DNA of 64,000 bases from Candidatus Margulisiibacteriota bacterium. Its GTDB lineage: Bacteria; Margulisbacteria; Riflemargulisbacteria; GWF2-35-9. The stretch lies in the NCBI GenBank assembly GCA_028715625.1, contig JAQURL010000005.1, positions 1 to 64,000 of the forward strand. The letters are read 5' to 3'. The translations under genes were made by a program, and so were the position numbers. Numbering within the stretch: position 1 is the first letter of the stretch; the number at the start of each line of letters is the position of its first letter. Positions 1 to 15,100 of this stretch are shown piece by piece. The notes below the pieces were generated by a model. It saw nothing but the letters and a program-made list of their open reading frames with translations, was not told the origin of the DNA and ran no database searches.

Positions 1-3000
1 GGTTTTTCGCATTTAAAAATGGCCTGGTACGGAATATCCTGCAATGGAGATATACAGTGGTATCCAATAACTTCGAATTATATCAGTGCTGATGCTTATA
101 ATGTAGACTGGTTTATATCGTATGATGCATTAGTAAGCGCCACAAATGATATTTATGTAAAGGTTGAGGATTTCGCCAACTGGGTTATAACGAGTCCTGT
201 ATTATTCCAGGTTTTAAAAGATGATGTACCTCCTTCCTATAATTTATTAGAAACAATAGATACAGAACGCTGGTATGGTAAAAAACAGGATTGGTTCGAT
301 AATTTTCCAGTAGTACTTTATGACTGGGGCGGATCTTTACTGAATGATATATATTATATGGTTTCCTATAATAATAATGGAATTACAGGCCAAACCAACT
401 GGTTTCTGGTTACAAAAAACGCAAGGGTAGTAACCTTCAATGCTCCATTAATAATAAACTGGGAAGCACTGACCAACGGTTATAACGATATTATTATTTC
501 CATGAATGATCATGCGTTAAACCAAACCACAGGAAAACTTTACACAATAAAAAAGGACACAGAATATCCTACATATAATAACAATATTAATAGCAATGAT
601 GTGCTCTATACATACTGGTATAGGGAGCAGCCTATAAATCTGACCGTTCAACTTGATACAAGTTTTTATGATTATAACTATTCTCTATTAAAATATGCGG
701 ATTATGTAATTATTAAGGATGGTTCGGACCCGATTAAGAATAATATATTCAATGTTACGACTTCGAATTACACAAAAAGAAAAAGTGTAGCCTGGAACAG
801 TATGCAGGAGGGTACAAACAACGTTTTTATTAATTTTAGTGACAACGCGGAAAATGTTGTTACAGTCGGGCCGATTTTTATGATTAAGCGGGATACTTAT
901 CCGCCGTCATTGAATTTTTATGTGTCAACGCAAACCATCGATATCTGGTATAATACACCACCCCCGTGGTTCACAGGATTAACCGCGAATATTTTTGATA
1001 TAGGAAATTCAGGGCTTAAAGATTTATTTTACAAAGCGAAATTAAATAATCAGACCGAATACTTGTCTCCCGAAGCTATTTCCAGGGATTTACATGAGGT
1101 AGCAGGTCTGTCGATCTCTTTGAATATGGCCTGGGATAATATATGGAACGGTACCAGCAATATTTATGTAAGAGTAAGAGATAATGCTTCGGTATTAATT
1201 GATCAGACGATTAATACCGACAATAACAATACGGTTGAACAGTCATTTGTTTTGAAAAAAGATATTATTTCTCCATCCATTATTGTGAGTTCGGCTTTCC
1301 AAAGCGATGATTCGAAGTTTTTAATATGGTACAGGATGCCCCCTGATTGGCTGACAACGATAGACATCCATTTTCATGATAGCGGATACTCTGATCTGCA
1401 GGAACTACAGTTCGGTGTAAGTTATAACAATTTGATGCACTGGTATGACATAACTGATAATAAAAGCCTGGGGATGTCGGATTTTCTTAACAATTGGCCT
1501 ATTTCCTGGAATTATCTGGGAGATTGTCTGAATGAGATATATATTTCTGTTAATGACAGGGCAAATAACGTCACCAGAATAAGCCCGGCATTTTCTATAA
1601 GAAAAGATACAATTGTCCCTACATTTTCCAATGTTGAAGGGCAGGACTTGAATTCGACCAAGTTTACCAAATGGTATAAACAATTTGACCCAAGCTGGAT
1701 GGCTACAGTAAACGTGGATTTCTTTGATCAGGGCGGCTCTCATTTAGCCATGATGACTTATATCGTCAGCTGGAACGGTAATAGCACTTATAATCAGGTT
1801 GTGATCTCAAACGGGACCGGATTAGGGCTGGACAGCTACAGGAATAACTGGGTTATAAGCTGGTCTATGCTGAGTAACGGCACAAATGATATTTATTTAA
1901 ATCTAAATGACTTGGCCACGAATGTAACAACCAGCAGACTGTTTTATATCAAGAAAGATGAAATTGCTCCTACTCTTAAAATAAATGAAAACCCGGATGA
2001 TCCCAAATTTAAAATATGGTACAACACAACACAATCCTGGCTAGAAGCCATCAATACAATCAATATCGGATTTGAAGATCTGGGCAGCTCCAATCTGAAT
2101 ATTATCCAGTATGGTGTATCATGGAACAATCAGCCGGTTGTCTGGTATGACATTGTGAGCAATATAGATACGGCAAATTATTATTCACCATGGACATTAA
2201 GCTGGAATAACCTCATCTGCGGCACTAACGATATTATTATTTCCATGAATGATCATGCCCTCAATAGAACAAAATCTTCCGTGTTGTTTAGTATATATAA
2301 GGATAATGTTTATCCTTCATATAATAGCTCTGTATCGGCAGATTTTACGCAGTGGTATCCAACAACACCATCCTGGCTTGCCGCGGTGAATATCAAATTT
2401 TCCGATACAGGAAGTTCCAATTTGAAAGATATGAATTACGGTATTTATAATCATACGTTGTCAACAATAAACTGGACATCAATTACCAAAAATTACGGAG
2501 GATCAAATTTTCAGAAGACCTGGCAACTCTATTGGGATACCTTAAGTTGCGGGACCAACAGCGTATTTGTATCATTTAACGATTTTGCCAATAATAACGT
2601 ATTTTCCGAGGTTTTTTATGTTAAAAAAGATGATATAGCTCCACGTTTTGAAAACCGTGAAACCTCCGATATGTCGGTTTATCCAATCTGGTATAACAAA
2701 GAAAGCAGGGTTCCCTGGCTGCAGCATATTGATGTCCGGTTCAGCGATGAAGGCAGTTCGAACTTAAGGACTTTATATTATGGAGTAGCCAATAATGGTG
2801 AACTTAAAGCATGGTATGTGATAACTCAGGATTTATGTACTGTTTCATACAATGACACCTGGAAGATTAGTTGGGACTCACTATATGAAGGAACCAATAA
2901 TATCTATGTGAAAGCTTATGACTGGGCGCAAAATGAAGTCAGCGGGTTTGTCTTTTATGTACTGAAAGATACTGAGAACCCAGTGTTCATGGACCTGGAA

Positions 3001-6000
3001 GACTTGGCTCATACAAAATATTCTTCCTGGCACAATAATACCTGGTTTAATCTAAACCCCACAACATTTAATTTTACGAATGTGATTTTTAACGACTATG
3101 GTTATTCAAATATCACCACGATTAGTTACTTAATATATGTAACCCAGAACCTGATAAATACATCAGTTATTACCACTAATTTCTTAAAACCAACGTATAA
3201 TATACCCTGGGCTGTTAATTGGGGCCTGCTTACCAATAACGTGAACGATATAGTAGCTGTGATAATGGACAGGGCTACTAATGTCACTACCACCAGTGTA
3301 TTATTTTCAATCAGGAAAGATATTGTTTCTCCATCGTATCAGATCAATGAAGTTAATGTGGACACACATAACTGGCACAATACAGCTCCGGACAATCTCA
3401 ACAATATTGACATAGACTTTTCGGACAGTGGAGGGGCAAGATTGAAAGCACTGCATTATGTTGTCTCAAATAATCAAACGTTAACCGAATGCCCCATAGT
3501 AATTAACGATGTTAATAGTGACACTTATACCAATCTCTGGAGCATAGATTGGACGGCTCTGACAAATGGTATTAACGAGATTTTTCTCTCTTTTAATGAC
3601 TATGCGGAGAACAAAATTATCAGCCCCAAAATACTGTCAATAAAAAAAGATATTATTTATCCCACGATTGTTTCTTTAATTAATTCTACAGACGCAATAT
3701 TTAAACCATGGTACGGATTGCGTCCGGAACCTTATGTTTTCGATGCGTTAACAGTAAATTTTTACGATCAGGGAGGCTCGCATCTGGATAAAGTTTATTA
3801 TCTTATATCTTCAGATACCGGCGTAAGAGAAATTCCTATATCGATAAATATCATCAGTGACAATTACACCAAACCTTTCAGCATAGACTGGAGCCAACTA
3901 TATGACGCTACAAATGATATCTATGTGCAGGCGATTGATAATGCTACTAATAAAACCGTATCTGTGAAGTTATTTTCAATTCGAAAGGATACTGTGCCTC
4001 CTACAGTAAACAATCTGGTAACTCCTGATTTATGCAGTAAATGGTACAAAGCCCCGGCTGCGTGGATGAACTCGGTCAATGTCTGGTTCGATGATATGCA
4101 AGCTTCTGGTGTAAAAGATATTTATTACGGTGTTTCTTTTAATAATAAAACAGTCTGGAGAGCTATTTCCCTGAACGTTAATCAGCTTACATTTACCCGG
4201 AATTGGTCTATTGACTGGACGTTGATAACTAACGGTATAAATGAAATTTATATCTCAATAAACGATATGGTAAATAATTCTGCCAACTATTATCTTTTTA
4301 ATATAAAAAGGGACAGCTTGACCCCGAATATGAAGTTAAATTTGTCTCCGACCGATACTGCTTTTATAGAATGGCACTCTCAGGCGTCGGCTACATTTAA
4401 TAATATGGATATAGATTTCTTTGATGTGGGCAGTTCCAATCTGGGTGTTGTACAATACATTGTTCAGAACGGCGCTTATAAAAAGACCGTAACCATAACA
4501 GGCAATGTTATTCCGCTTGATCAGAATGATTATCAGAATATCTGGGCTATTTCCTGGAACATACTGACAAATGGAGTGAACGAGATTTATTTGTCCGTAA
4601 ACGATATTGCCGGTAATCAGCTGGTAACCGGGCCGATATATTATGTAAAGAAAGATACAATTATTCCCACAATTAATGTGGATTCAAGTAATTTTACAGG
4701 TACTTATTTTTCAACATGGAGAAATCATCCCGAGGTTGTATATAATGACATTCCGGTACCTTTTAGTGATTACCTTTATTCACATTTAAATGTTGCCGCA
4801 TATTCAGTATCAGTAAACGGTAAGATTTGGGCAACAACCGCTATTACGGGACTTACTTCTGGTGATCCAAGCTATCCAGGCGGCTGGCAAATTGATTGGT
4901 TAGATCTTGATAACGGAACAAACGATATTTATATTATTGTTACTGATAACGCCGGTAACGCCTCCAGTTCTTATGTCTGTCATATTCTGAAAGACATTAT
5001 TTTACCGGATTTTGTGGACAACATGTCTGCCCATGACAGTGATTTTATCAAATGGTACAATACTACCCCCTCATTTTTGCCGATGGATATTGATTTTATT
5101 GACTACGGTGGTTCACAACTTAAAGCAGTGTCTTATCTGGTTTCCAATAACGGATATTATAAAGCTGTGCTGATATCACAGAATATTAATGTTACTACCT
5201 ATGATATAAACTGGAAAATAGATTTTTGGGCGGACCTGATCAACGGCACAAACGATATTTGCATACTGGCTACGGATAACGCAAACAATACTACCAATAA
5301 ATTGGCCAGGTCCATTTATAAAGATATAACTCCCCCGAATTATCATTATAACGGTTCCAATGGCAGCGACTATGATCGCTGGTATAATCGTCCTCCCACT
5401 GCATTGCTAACAATAAAGGACCTGGAAGTTACCGATAACGGGTACTCCAATCTGGACACACTGTCCTGGAGTTTTCTGAATTCTGTAACATCCAACACAT
5501 ATTTTCTGGCAAACAATATTAATCAATCGTCATACTCCACAACTTTTGATGTTGATTTTAATCTTCTGGTCAACGGCACCAATAATATTTTTATTTCGAT
5601 GAGCGATCATGCTACAAATAAAGTAACCTTAAATGTTTTTCACATTTATAAAGATGATATTACGCCTTCTTTTGTGGTCACTTCTGCAATATATTTCCAG
5701 CAGTGGCTTACAAAAGACCCCGGTTGGTTATCCACAAAATTTATCAGTTTTTATGATACGGGATACTCCAATCTGGCAACAATTCAGATATCACTGGTTA
5801 CCTTTAATTCAACTGTTACAACATCCTGGTTCCTGAATACAACCAATTACCAGTCTACAATTAATCCGACAATCAATTACAACAATTATCTGAACTGGTC
5901 AAACCTGCCCTGCGGAACAAATAATATTTATGTTTCAGTTTGGGACAGGGCTGGAAATTTAACAACAAATTTGGCGTTGTATATTAAAAAAGATATCTAT

Positions 6001-9000
6001 ACACCAACAATAAAAAGCAGTGAAAATTACACTGATATGCAGCATTCCTGGTATGATGAAAAATATACAATTTGGCATAATCAGAAACCTTTTACATCCG
6101 GTACACCAGGAGATTATTATTATCAGGATTTAAATATAATTGTGGGGGATACCGGTTATTCTTTATTGGATGATCTGGAGATGTTTGTATTGACTAACGG
6201 ACAAACAACCTCTTCAATTTTAGCTTCTCAGCTTAACACAAGTCTGGTTAATCAGGTAACGATACCCTGGGAGACTTTAACCAACGGAGTAAATTATATA
6301 TATTTCAGGGCTAGTGATAACGCGGGCTGGGTTACGGAAAGCCCGGTATATTTACAAATTAAGGTTGACACCATATCGCCCTCATATACAGTTGTCACTC
6401 CCGGTTTCGGTATTAAGGGGTTCAATGACTGGCATAGAGTAACACCTTCATGGTTGAACCAGGGGAATCTCACTGCACATGATGAAGGATACTCTAATCT
6501 CAATCAAATTTATTATCAGATATATAGCGAACAGGATCATTCAACCGGCAGCTGGGTAACAGTTGTTAGCGGCTATAATAGTCCTGACTGGACAACAGGC
6601 CTTCCTGTGGGCTGGAGTTCTTTGATGTGCGGAACAAATAACATTTATGTAAAAGTTCTTGATGCTGCTACCAATCAAACAGCTGGTTTTGCTTTCAAGG
6701 TACTGAAGGATGACATCCCGCCCTCAATTAATATAGGTGATATCGACAGCTATGATACACAGACCTGGTACAGGACAGGCCCTGGTTTCCTGCAAAATAT
6801 AAATGTTTCATTTAACGATGTCGGAAGTTCCAATATAAATGCCATAGCTTATGGTGTGTTAAACAAAGCGTCGCAGCAATGGTTTAATCTAACCAGAGAT
6901 GCTTCCATACTAACTTTTGGCTATTGGACTCTTCCCTGGAACAATTTAAAAGAGGGTACCAATGATATAAGAGTTATTATTTCGGATAATGCCGGATCTG
7001 TAGTTTCTTTGTCTTTATTTTCGGTTTTAAAAGATATCACTTCCCCATCATTTGTAGCGGTAGAAAATGCCGGATATGAGCTGGGCCTGAACGACTGGCA
7101 CAAAGTAGCACCGGCCTGGCTGACCCATGTAAGTATAAATTGTTATGACACAGGGTCTTCAAACATAAACAATGTTTCATATAATGTTGTTCACCTTGAT
7201 AACAACAGCAGTTCAGGCTGGTTGGGTGTGACCAGCAATTATTTGAAGGCCAGCTATCTGTCCGGGGTTTCAATTGACTGGAATGCCCTGCATAATGGCA
7301 GCAACGACGTGTATATATACATTGATGACCGGGCAAAAAATTCCACACAAAATTTTGTTTTTTCGTTTTTAAAAGATACTATTGCTCCAACTTACGCTGT
7401 GGGAAATATTTCAGCCTTTCAAAGCGGCCAATGGTATAATGCTCCTCCTGCGCAATTAATTAGTGTGGCCGTATCCTTTAGCGATTCGGGAAGTTCCAAT
7501 ATTAACGGTATTCAGTATGGTATAAGTATAAATAATATTGTCAATTGGAATTGGCTGACAAAAGACAATAATGTGGTCACCTACAAGTCAGGCTGGGCAG
7601 TGAGTTGGAATATGCTTACAGACGGGTTTAACGATATTTTGGTCAAAATAAGCGACAATGCGCGCTGGCAGGTTCAGAGCCCTGTTCTATTTCGGGTGCT
7701 TAAAGATACCATAATACCTTCATTCTCTGTTGCTGTCAGTCCGGTTAATTATAATCGCTGGTATAATGAAAAACCGGCCTGGATGAGCAGTATTCAAACA
7801 AATTTTTCAGACCTGGGCGGTTCCCAGTTGATGAAACTTGTGTACAAGATTGTCACTCCTGAAGGACATATTGACCGTATAATAAGTAATGATAATAACG
7901 CAAGCAACTATACCACATATTTAAATTTTGACTGGGCAGATCTGAGCAATGGCACTAACAATATTCTGATAAGCGCTAATGATCATGCCACTAACGTGAC
8001 CGCTAACAACGCTTTTTATGTGCTTAAAGATGTGATAAAACCAGAGTTTCACATAACAGAGTCTCTATTACCGTTATATACAGCGGCTACCAGTCCGAAT
8101 GTTATTGATTTTTTGAAAAGTATACCTGTAACCTTCAACGATGACGGAGGTTCAGGCCTGGCTACGATTTGTGTGGGTATAACCTATAATGCTCAGGATG
8201 GAAGTGTAAAAAAGACCTGGCTGAATGTAATATTCGGTGTAGGGGAAAGCGTATATACCAAGAAATGGTCTATACGTCTGCAGGATTTATACAGCGGTAT
8301 AAATACCCTATCAATAGTGGTATCTGACCGGGCAGGCAACACAGTGGACAGCGGATTTTTGTGCGCTGTGGAAAAAATACTTACAGGAGATACTTTAAGC
8401 TATAACTATGTGGAAGGTGAATGTCCGGTCTGGGAAAACAGATTTTCCGAGACAACTCCCTGGTACAGCCAGGCTCCGGCCTGGATGTCGCAAATAGATT
8501 TGCGTTTTTATGATTTGTCCGGAGTATATGAACTACAGCAGATATATTATGGCGTTAGCAATAATCCGCATATGGATTGGCATCAAATAGCAGATTTGTC
8601 ATCGCAGCGTCTTAGAGAATATAATCAGCCCTGGGCAATAGATTTCCAGACATTATATGAGGGTTATAATGAAATCTGGGTATCTTTTAATAACAATAAT
8701 ACGGACCCGAGTTTCAACAAGCTGGTTTCCAGTACCTATATGGTGATCAAAAAAGATACACAACCCCCTGCATTAGAAGGCGTGATGATAGATTCGGTAA
8801 ATGTTTACAACGCCCTGCCGATGTGGCTGCAACCATACACGTTTACGGTAGTCAGCGACAATTATTCTCTCGTAAAAACAGTACGATACGGAATTATGTA
8901 TGACGATGACTACTCTGAGGAAATGGGAACATCTATAAACTGGAGGCCGTTGACCGACAATATTAGCAAAGCTATTTTTCGCCCCACAATAAATATCAGT

Positions 9001-9100
9001 TGGGATGATTTGAAGGAAACCTGGAACTACATATGTATTTATACAGAAGATCATGCCCAACCCATTAATGCTTCGCAACCTATCGCTATTTTAGTAGGCA
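1..9100 (+). repeat. Tandem array of ~26 Ig-like ~112-residue modules
   Basis: Within the giant gene, about 26 units of roughly 335 bases each follow one another. Each protein unit shows W-Y near its start, a central 'F-x-D-x-G-x-S-x-L' turn, a 'W-x-I-x-W' pair, the signature 'G-T-N-D/N-I-Y/I', 'D-x-A-x-N', and a boundary of the form 'F-x-I-K-K-D-x-x-x-P'. Boundaries can be counted at 'KKD', 'LKD', 'RKD' or 'YKD'. DNA identity between units is mostly low, but some blocks are identical, so there has been recent exchange on top of old duplication. The fold looks like a bacterial Ig-like beta sandwich; I cannot assign a family. Confidence 0.85.
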
Positions 9101-12100
9101 GGGATACTATGCCACCTAAAGCGCTGGTTTTTCCAAACGGTTATAAACAGGTTATTACCAGCCGTCAGGCCGATTCGGTTGTAATTACCTGGGATGACCC
9201 GGGTGATGTGGGAATAGCCGGAGTGTCTTATTTTTGTTATGTCTGGACCAATGATCCAACTTCTACAAATTATGGTATTGATAACAGACTGCCGAATACT
9301 GAGGCGGGACGACAATATATCGCCAGCGCAATCGGATTACCTGAGGATTTGTATTACTTTAAAGTATGCGCCATGGATAAAGCAGGAAATACCGGTAATT
9401 GGGTTATCGCCATGACCTATATATACGACACCAGGGCTCCTGCCTTGCATATATCAAATAGTGATATAGGTTATGGTATGAATAATAACATAGCCAAGCT
9501 GGATGATGGCCTTAATATGGGCATAACAGGACTTTATGATGTGGGCCGCGCCGGGATCAGCTATAACATGGTTTTATTAAATAAAGGAGACTGGCAAGAT
9601 CCGATTGGGGATTCACATACGCATATCACTACCAATATATCCCGTTTCTCCTGGGATAAGGATACAGGGGGCAGTACAGAATGGGGTATTTCCGATAATG
9701 ACGATCGAAACGCCAACATGTTCTACTGGATGTATAGAGCCTATGACAGGGCAGGTAATACAACAACAGATTATAGAAAGCTGGATAGTTTCAGAATTGA
9801 TAAATTGCCACCGAATTTGAATTATTCCTATTCGGAATATGTAATTAATAGCGTTCCCTATAATGTAAGCAATATTAATGGCCAATGGACGTCGAAAAAT
9901 CAATTTAGTTTTATAGCCCATACTAACGTACAGGACCAGGAAGAACCTTATTCCGCGGGATTCGCCTATTTTGGTGCCAGTTTTGGACAAAACAGTAATC
10001 CTGACGCATCTACAAATAATTTTTGGGAAGGCAGTTACTTAAGCGGCATGAACCTGACGAACAGCCGCAACATGTATTTCAGTACACCTGTACTAGAAAA
10101 AAAAGAAACAGGAATACAATATTACCTGGCTCTCAGGGCCAAAGACACTGTCGGGAACACTACTAATTGGCAACCTGTCGTTAATTTTTATTATGACGGG
10201 TTTGAGCCTGGCAATCCCAGAGACTTCAGGCTGAATGATGGTGTCGGTTATTCCAGTTCGAACGTGCTTACTTTTTCCTGGGTAGAAGCACTAGACAGAG
10301 GTGGATCAGGTATAAAACGGTACCTGTTCAAATATTTTGGAGTTGACGCTACAGGAGCGGTGGTAACATCTTCAGGGACTATAGTGATCCCGACAACTAA
10401 CGGAACAGGAGTGCCTGGTTCTATGGTTTATACGTATGTAATTAATGTAAGCGCAGGCCTGGCTAATGAATATACTTATTATGGAGTGATAGCAGCTGAA
10501 GATAATGTAGGCTGGAATAGCACCAAGAAGTATACATCGGATTTTATGTCTTACGGATTGATGAGTAATACTGTATTAATGGACAATTTTAAACCCGACC
10601 AACCCAGAAATCCGAGAGTGCTTACCAAAACCGGTACTGACGCAACCTGGTCCTGGGGTATGCCTAAAGATAATGTAGCCGGAAAAACAGCCGGTTCAGG
10701 CATTGCCAATTACGAAGTAGTAACATATTGGTGGGATCCGGATACTAATGGGCCAGCGCCGGAAGACATGTTGCCAATTGACGCTGAGGCCATAGGCAGT
10801 ACCATTAGTATGACCGAACCGACATTTGTTTATCCATTACCCGGGGATTTTACGTTTATCGCCTATGTGCGGGCAATAGACAAGGTTGGCAATGCCGGAG
10901 ACTGGAAAAAGATAAGGGACCAGATAATAGATGACACTCCTCCTGAGAACCCGCCCTTGGCTAATAGTTCCAATATTACTTTATACTCCGTTTTTGCTAA
11001 CGATGGTATCGGATCATATGTTAAAGTTAAACCGTATACCCAGGGAAATGTGAACAAATTTCATTTTATCTGGATGCCCGGACAGGATGATACTATCGGG
11101 ATTAAAGGCTATGATGTAGCTTGGAAACAAGCAGGTCAATCTCCTGATTCCGGTTATACATTTACAACCAACAGGGTCACCTCATTCAGCATACCTGTAA
11201 ATTCTGCACCACCGATTGTGACCTATAATTTATGGCTAAGAGCATCAGATTATTACAATAATACAGCCAATTGGCAGCTTAGCTTTGTTTATGGTTATCA
11301 GGGACCTCCTACGGAGCTAAAAGATATTCGACCGGCAGACCCTAAGTTTGTTACACCTCTTTTTATAAACCAGGATTACGTTACACAAACCGGATATCAG
11401 GCCAAGGTTAGTATAAATAATGGGGTTAATCTGGCAAGTTCAGAGAATTTTAACGTTCGTATCTATAAGGCTTACTTAAATGCTCTTATAACAATAAATG
11501 CAAATGGAGAAAGTCTGGAGATTTTAGCTACCAAACAAGCAGTAATTACTTTAAATAATCTTGAACCTAATTATCAATATTTCGTTAAATACAGGATAAA
11601 AAACGGTGACGGATCGTATTCTGCTTTTAGTAACGGGACAGAGTACCTGTTTATAGATACTCTTACACCTTCCGCTGTGCAGGATATAATGATCGCTGAC
11701 GGTGAAGATTATGTAACTCAAGATACCGCGCAGGTCTGTTTTTATCCGGTCAGAGACGCTAAAGATGATAATGACAGTTACGCCGGTAGTGGTATAGATC
11801 ATTATGAAGCCAGGGTATATTATTATACCGGGCCAAATGATCCCGGTACCACAAGTACAAGTATTCTAACAAATCCCAGTTATATTAAAAATAAAGGAAT
11901 AGTATTGACTTTAAGCCATCCCGGAGGCGGTGTCTTAAAGGACGGATATAAATATGAAGTTAGAGTAAGAGCAGTGGACAGGGCAGGAAATTATGGTGAC
12001 TGGAGCAATACCAGCAACTGGGTGATAATTGATAAAACCCCTCCACCCAAAATAGATCGTAGCATGATTAACATCTCAAACCAGCAAAATGTAGCGCATG

Positions 12101-15100
12101 ATTTTTATACCGATAAATATATGTATATGTGGTCGTGGGGGGATAAGGGGGACGGGAATCCACCTGCCCCGGCCACATTCAACAGCGGTATACAACAATA
12201 TCAGGTTTACTATGGATATACTAACGATCCGTCCAATTTAGGTCCAAATGATATATTGGCAACCCAGGTAGGCAATCTGAGAGTTGAGTGGGCCGGGTAT
12301 AATATGTTCCATAAGACCAATAATAATATTAACGGCTGGCGAATAAATACTACCAGTGGAGGTTATCCGGGCGATATAAAATATTTCAAAGTAAGGGTCC
12401 AGGACTGGGCAGGCAACTGGTCTGTCTGGAGTGACCCATATATTACCAAAGTCGATTATTTCGCGCCGACTAATCCGCTTATTGTAAGTCCGGTAAGCAA
12501 CGTAATTACAAAAAATATGAACTTCGCAATTTCGTGGCAGGCAGCAACCGATATAGGTAGTACCAGCAATATCGTTTACCGTGTAATTTTGTATGATCGG
12601 GATGGTGTGGCAAAATATAACGATGAATCAACCTGGTCAGCACAAACCCAAAAAACTTTTGACCTTACATCAAATATGAATGGTGGTCTGGAACAATATT
12701 TTTATGCTAAAGTACTTGCTAAAGATGAATTCGGGCATGAATCAGCTCAGAATGAGTATTTTAATAATAATTCCAGTAAAAGGCTGGATGCTGATTTATA
12801 CACCAACTGGTGGATAATAGATAGCAGAAATCCCGGACAGCCTTTATCTCCGGTAGTGAGAAACACCTGGGTAGCGCCATATAATACAGAAGGAAATATT
12901 GTCTGGAATATAATCGGAGAGATGCTGGGTGATCGCGTAGCTGACCGTGATAACGTAATGTATTCGATTAACGGCTATGGTGTGGATGGTAATTTACGCG
13001 GTTACTTTTATTATGGGACATCACCACTTAGCACTTTTATTAACAGTTTGCCGGGTGGCTCCGACCGTTTTGATTCTCTAAGCAAGCTTTATAAAAACGG
13101 ATATGTCTGGGATGACGGCTCGGATTTCAACGGTCTTGGTATTTCCAGTAACTATGCCGGCGCATATTTAATAAACGCTTTAACAAGTTATGGAGATATT
13201 GGTGGACAGGAACCGGTTCAGGGATCGAAGAGGGCTATAACTGACCAATTTCTTTATTACTATTACTATCATAGTAATTATGAATTTCAGTTAAGAGGGG
13301 GCTGGCCATACTATTACAGATATAGTTCCACAGAAAAAGCTTTAATAAAACAGCGTTTAAAGGATTTTATAGATGGTACCAACGGCAGAGAAAAGAGAAG
13401 TTATCTTAGCTTTTCTACAACTATAGACGACCTGAAAAATCGTAGTTCGAATTATGTATGGTTCTGGCGGGGAGCTCCGGATGGAGACTGGACTGCTTAT
13501 AATAACTATAATGTTTTAGGCAGCGGTATCAGTTCCTGGAATGTATACAATAACAGCGGTTCCGTGCTCGCAACCAATACTTATAACAAAAATTATTATT
13601 ACTCAGGCTCAATGGATAACGTTACAGCCGGACAGGATAAAATCAAACTTCAGGCTGTTGATAATGCAGGTAACAGGGGAACCACTTTAGATGCCGGCAC
13701 AGGTTCACAAACAAGGATTCCCTGGGCTACGGACTATTACGCTCCAGCTCAATTCGCCCGCTGGGTAATAGCCCCGGACATAATGCAGGATAGCACCTGG
13801 ATAGGCAATAACAAACTGAACATGATTTGGAGCGGTTCATTTACCTGGGGGCCGGACTTGCAATATAATCCCTGGAATGATCGCGGTGGGTACCTGGGAG
13901 TAACCAATAATAAAAATGGGAAATTTCAATATCCCCAAGAAGGTCTTACGCGTTTTCAGGTACAGGCCAGAGATGAACTGTATTGGGGCAGCTGGTGGAA
14001 TTTATTTTATCTTTATTATGACGCTACACCACCAAATACACCGAATATAACATCTTTACCCAATCTGACAGATGTTGCTTATACAAGTACTAATTATTCA
14101 TTTCTTTGGAATATAGCAAGTGATCCCGGTACGGGATCAGGTTTAAGAGACTACCATGTGAAGATTATTAATAAAGATGGAACTGTAGTAGATGAGAGAT
14201 ATTTAACGAATCGTTCTGTCATTATTAATTCGGATATAGGTAAAAGCGGCGATCAGTACCAGATTGAACTTCGGGCCAGGGATAACGCGCTGCTGGAAAG
14301 CGGTGAGGACCAATCCGGTAGATTATTTTTTGATAAAGAATCTCCCAAAAAGCCATCAAGGTTCTGGCCCAGCTCCGGAAAACAATCGGGTGACTATATT
14401 TGGAGCAACAAAAACAATAATAATTTATGGTACTGGACAAAACCCGATGACCCTGGAAACAGCGGAGTATTGAAATATCGAGTGGACATAACAGTTCAGG
14501 GCGTACCAAAACCCCCTTTGTGGAGCAATATTTCGAATAATATACGTTGTACGGACAATGTAAATACTTATGCGGAAAATAATATTATACAGGGGAGTTT
14601 AGTTGTTTATGATAACGCGGGAAATACCAGCGATGTGCTTGGCGCAGTCAATAATTTAAAAATAGATACACTGGCACCAGCAAAAGCTGCTGATCCAGGG
14701 CTACAGGCCGTGAATGGCTATCCTATTACATCCAAATATTTCGGGCCTGATGAACAGCCAACAGGTTCTGTATATATTTATGACAAGACAGCACAGAATT
14801 ATTGCACAAAACTTGTTTTTTACTGGACCAGCGATTTATATACAGATTCGGGTAGCGGTATAGCGCGCTTGGAATATTATTGGGGACCGGACGCGGCCAA
14901 ACAAAGCGGCAAAGAATTAAAAGCCTCTGACAGACGAGTCACACCGGATGCGGAAATTCCTTTGGGCGCTGAAGTGGCATATTACTTTAAGGTAAGGGCT
15001 CAGGATAACGCCGGCAACTGGAGCAGCATGAATATATTGCATACAACCGTTTATGATGGTAATGCTTTGGGTCCGGAAGATGTACATAACCAGACACGTA

